Assembly: GCA_937877075.1 (NCBI GenBank) | Contig: CALEGD010000062.1 | Coordinates: 1 to 6,370 of the forward strand | DNA length: 6,370 nt | Direction of reading: 5' to 3' | Source of the DNA: an uncultured Acholeplasmatales bacterium | Lineage (GTDB): Bacteria > Bacillota_I > Bacilli_A > ML615J-28 > CAG-698 | In this document: piece after piece, positions 6,296 to 6,370 of the stretch | How the letters are laid out: the number at the start of each line of letters is the position of its first letter | How positions within the stretch are numbered: the stretch's first letter is position 1 | Position numbers and translations under genes: made by a program | Notes under the pieces: generated by a model | The model's input: the letters and a program-made list of their open reading frames with translations, nothing else | What the model was told of the DNA's origin: nothing | The model's database searches: none

Positions 6296-6370
6296 ACTAG
6301 AAAAGGAGTCGACAGATGGGGATTTTCAAAAAAAATTCTGCCTAATCTAACCTTAGTGGCCCCGTATTGG
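6247..6370. repeat. Perfect 42-bp inverted repeat at the window end
   Basis: Bases 6247-6288, the last 14 or so codons of yggS, recur exactly as their reverse complement at 6329-6370, with a 40-nt spacer. The second arm runs to the last base and may continue beyond. One arm is conserved protein-coding sequence and the other interrupts the next gene at an A run (6328-6335) that matches the T run at 6282-6288. A fold-back chimera or contig-end artefact is therefore more likely than a functional hairpin. Confidence 0.95.
6316..6342 (+). CDS. Start of the next gene, probably sepF, broken after six codons
   Basis: AAAAGGAG (6301-6308) is a good SD 7 nt before ATG 6316, which opens MGIFKK. The reading frame then enters the inverted copy of the yggS end and stops at TAA 6340-6342 after NSA. 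MGIFKK-like starts are common for SepF, the FtsZ-associated membrane-binding division protein, and sepF (ylmF) usually follows yggS (ylmE) in Firmicutes. The identity rests on that gene order and six residues only. The true continuation of the gene is missing from this sequence. Confidence 0.45.

Noticed and set aside
6247..6370. The terminal inverted repeat as a natural terminator or attachment site
   Set aside because: The arms are 42 bp, perfect, made of conserved coding sequence, and the right arm breaks a gene that has just started; natural terminators are shorter and lie outside genes.

Overview
The window is AT-rich, with closely packed genes and strong Shine-Dalgarno (SD) sequences. 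Its promoters are near-consensus sigma-A type with 17-nt spacers. It carries a Gram-positive style lipoprotein signal, an L-box lysine riboswitch and a yggS (ylmE) gene followed by what looks like the start of sepF. This points to a low-GC Firmicute (Bacilli/Erysipelotrichia-like) or a close relative such as a deep-branching Acholeplasma-type lineage. Tryptophan is TGG in the codons I checked and the frames stay open under the standard code, so a mycoplasma-type code is unlikely. The lineage call is inference; no species can be named.

Layout. (1) 1-52: possible tail of an upstream gene. (2) 73-823: a sigma-A promoter and a seven-helix membrane protein resembling the YwaF/TIGR02206 family. (3) 849-4182: the centrepiece, a lysine-controlled operon. 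A perfect TTGACA-N17-TATAAT promoter drives a leader with a complete lysine aptamer and a readable antiterminator/terminator switch. Three genes of a polar amino acid ABC importer follow: a substrate-binding lipoprotein, a permease with an unusual N-terminal extension, and an ATPase. A small Asn-rich protein comes next, then a strong intrinsic terminator. (4) 4183-5503: a short AT-rich gap, which may hold a 34-codon ORF, then a soluble hybrid histidine kinase-receiver protein with no sensor domain and its own small terminator. (5) 5548-6370: a promoter, yggS (PLP-binding protein), and an SD plus start codon for the next gene (MGIFKK, probably sepF). That reading frame is cut off by a perfect 42-bp inverted copy of the end of yggS running to the last base.

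How the parts work together. With little lysine, the leader should form the antiterminator and the importer is made. With ample lysine, the P1 helix takes up the 5' arm of the antiterminator, the terminator folds and import is shut off. This makes lysine the best guess for the importer substrate. The kinase and yggS units have their own promoters and no evident link to lysine. The inverted repeat at the right edge looks like a fold-back sequencing or assembly chimera, so sequence after about 6328 should not be trusted as genomic.
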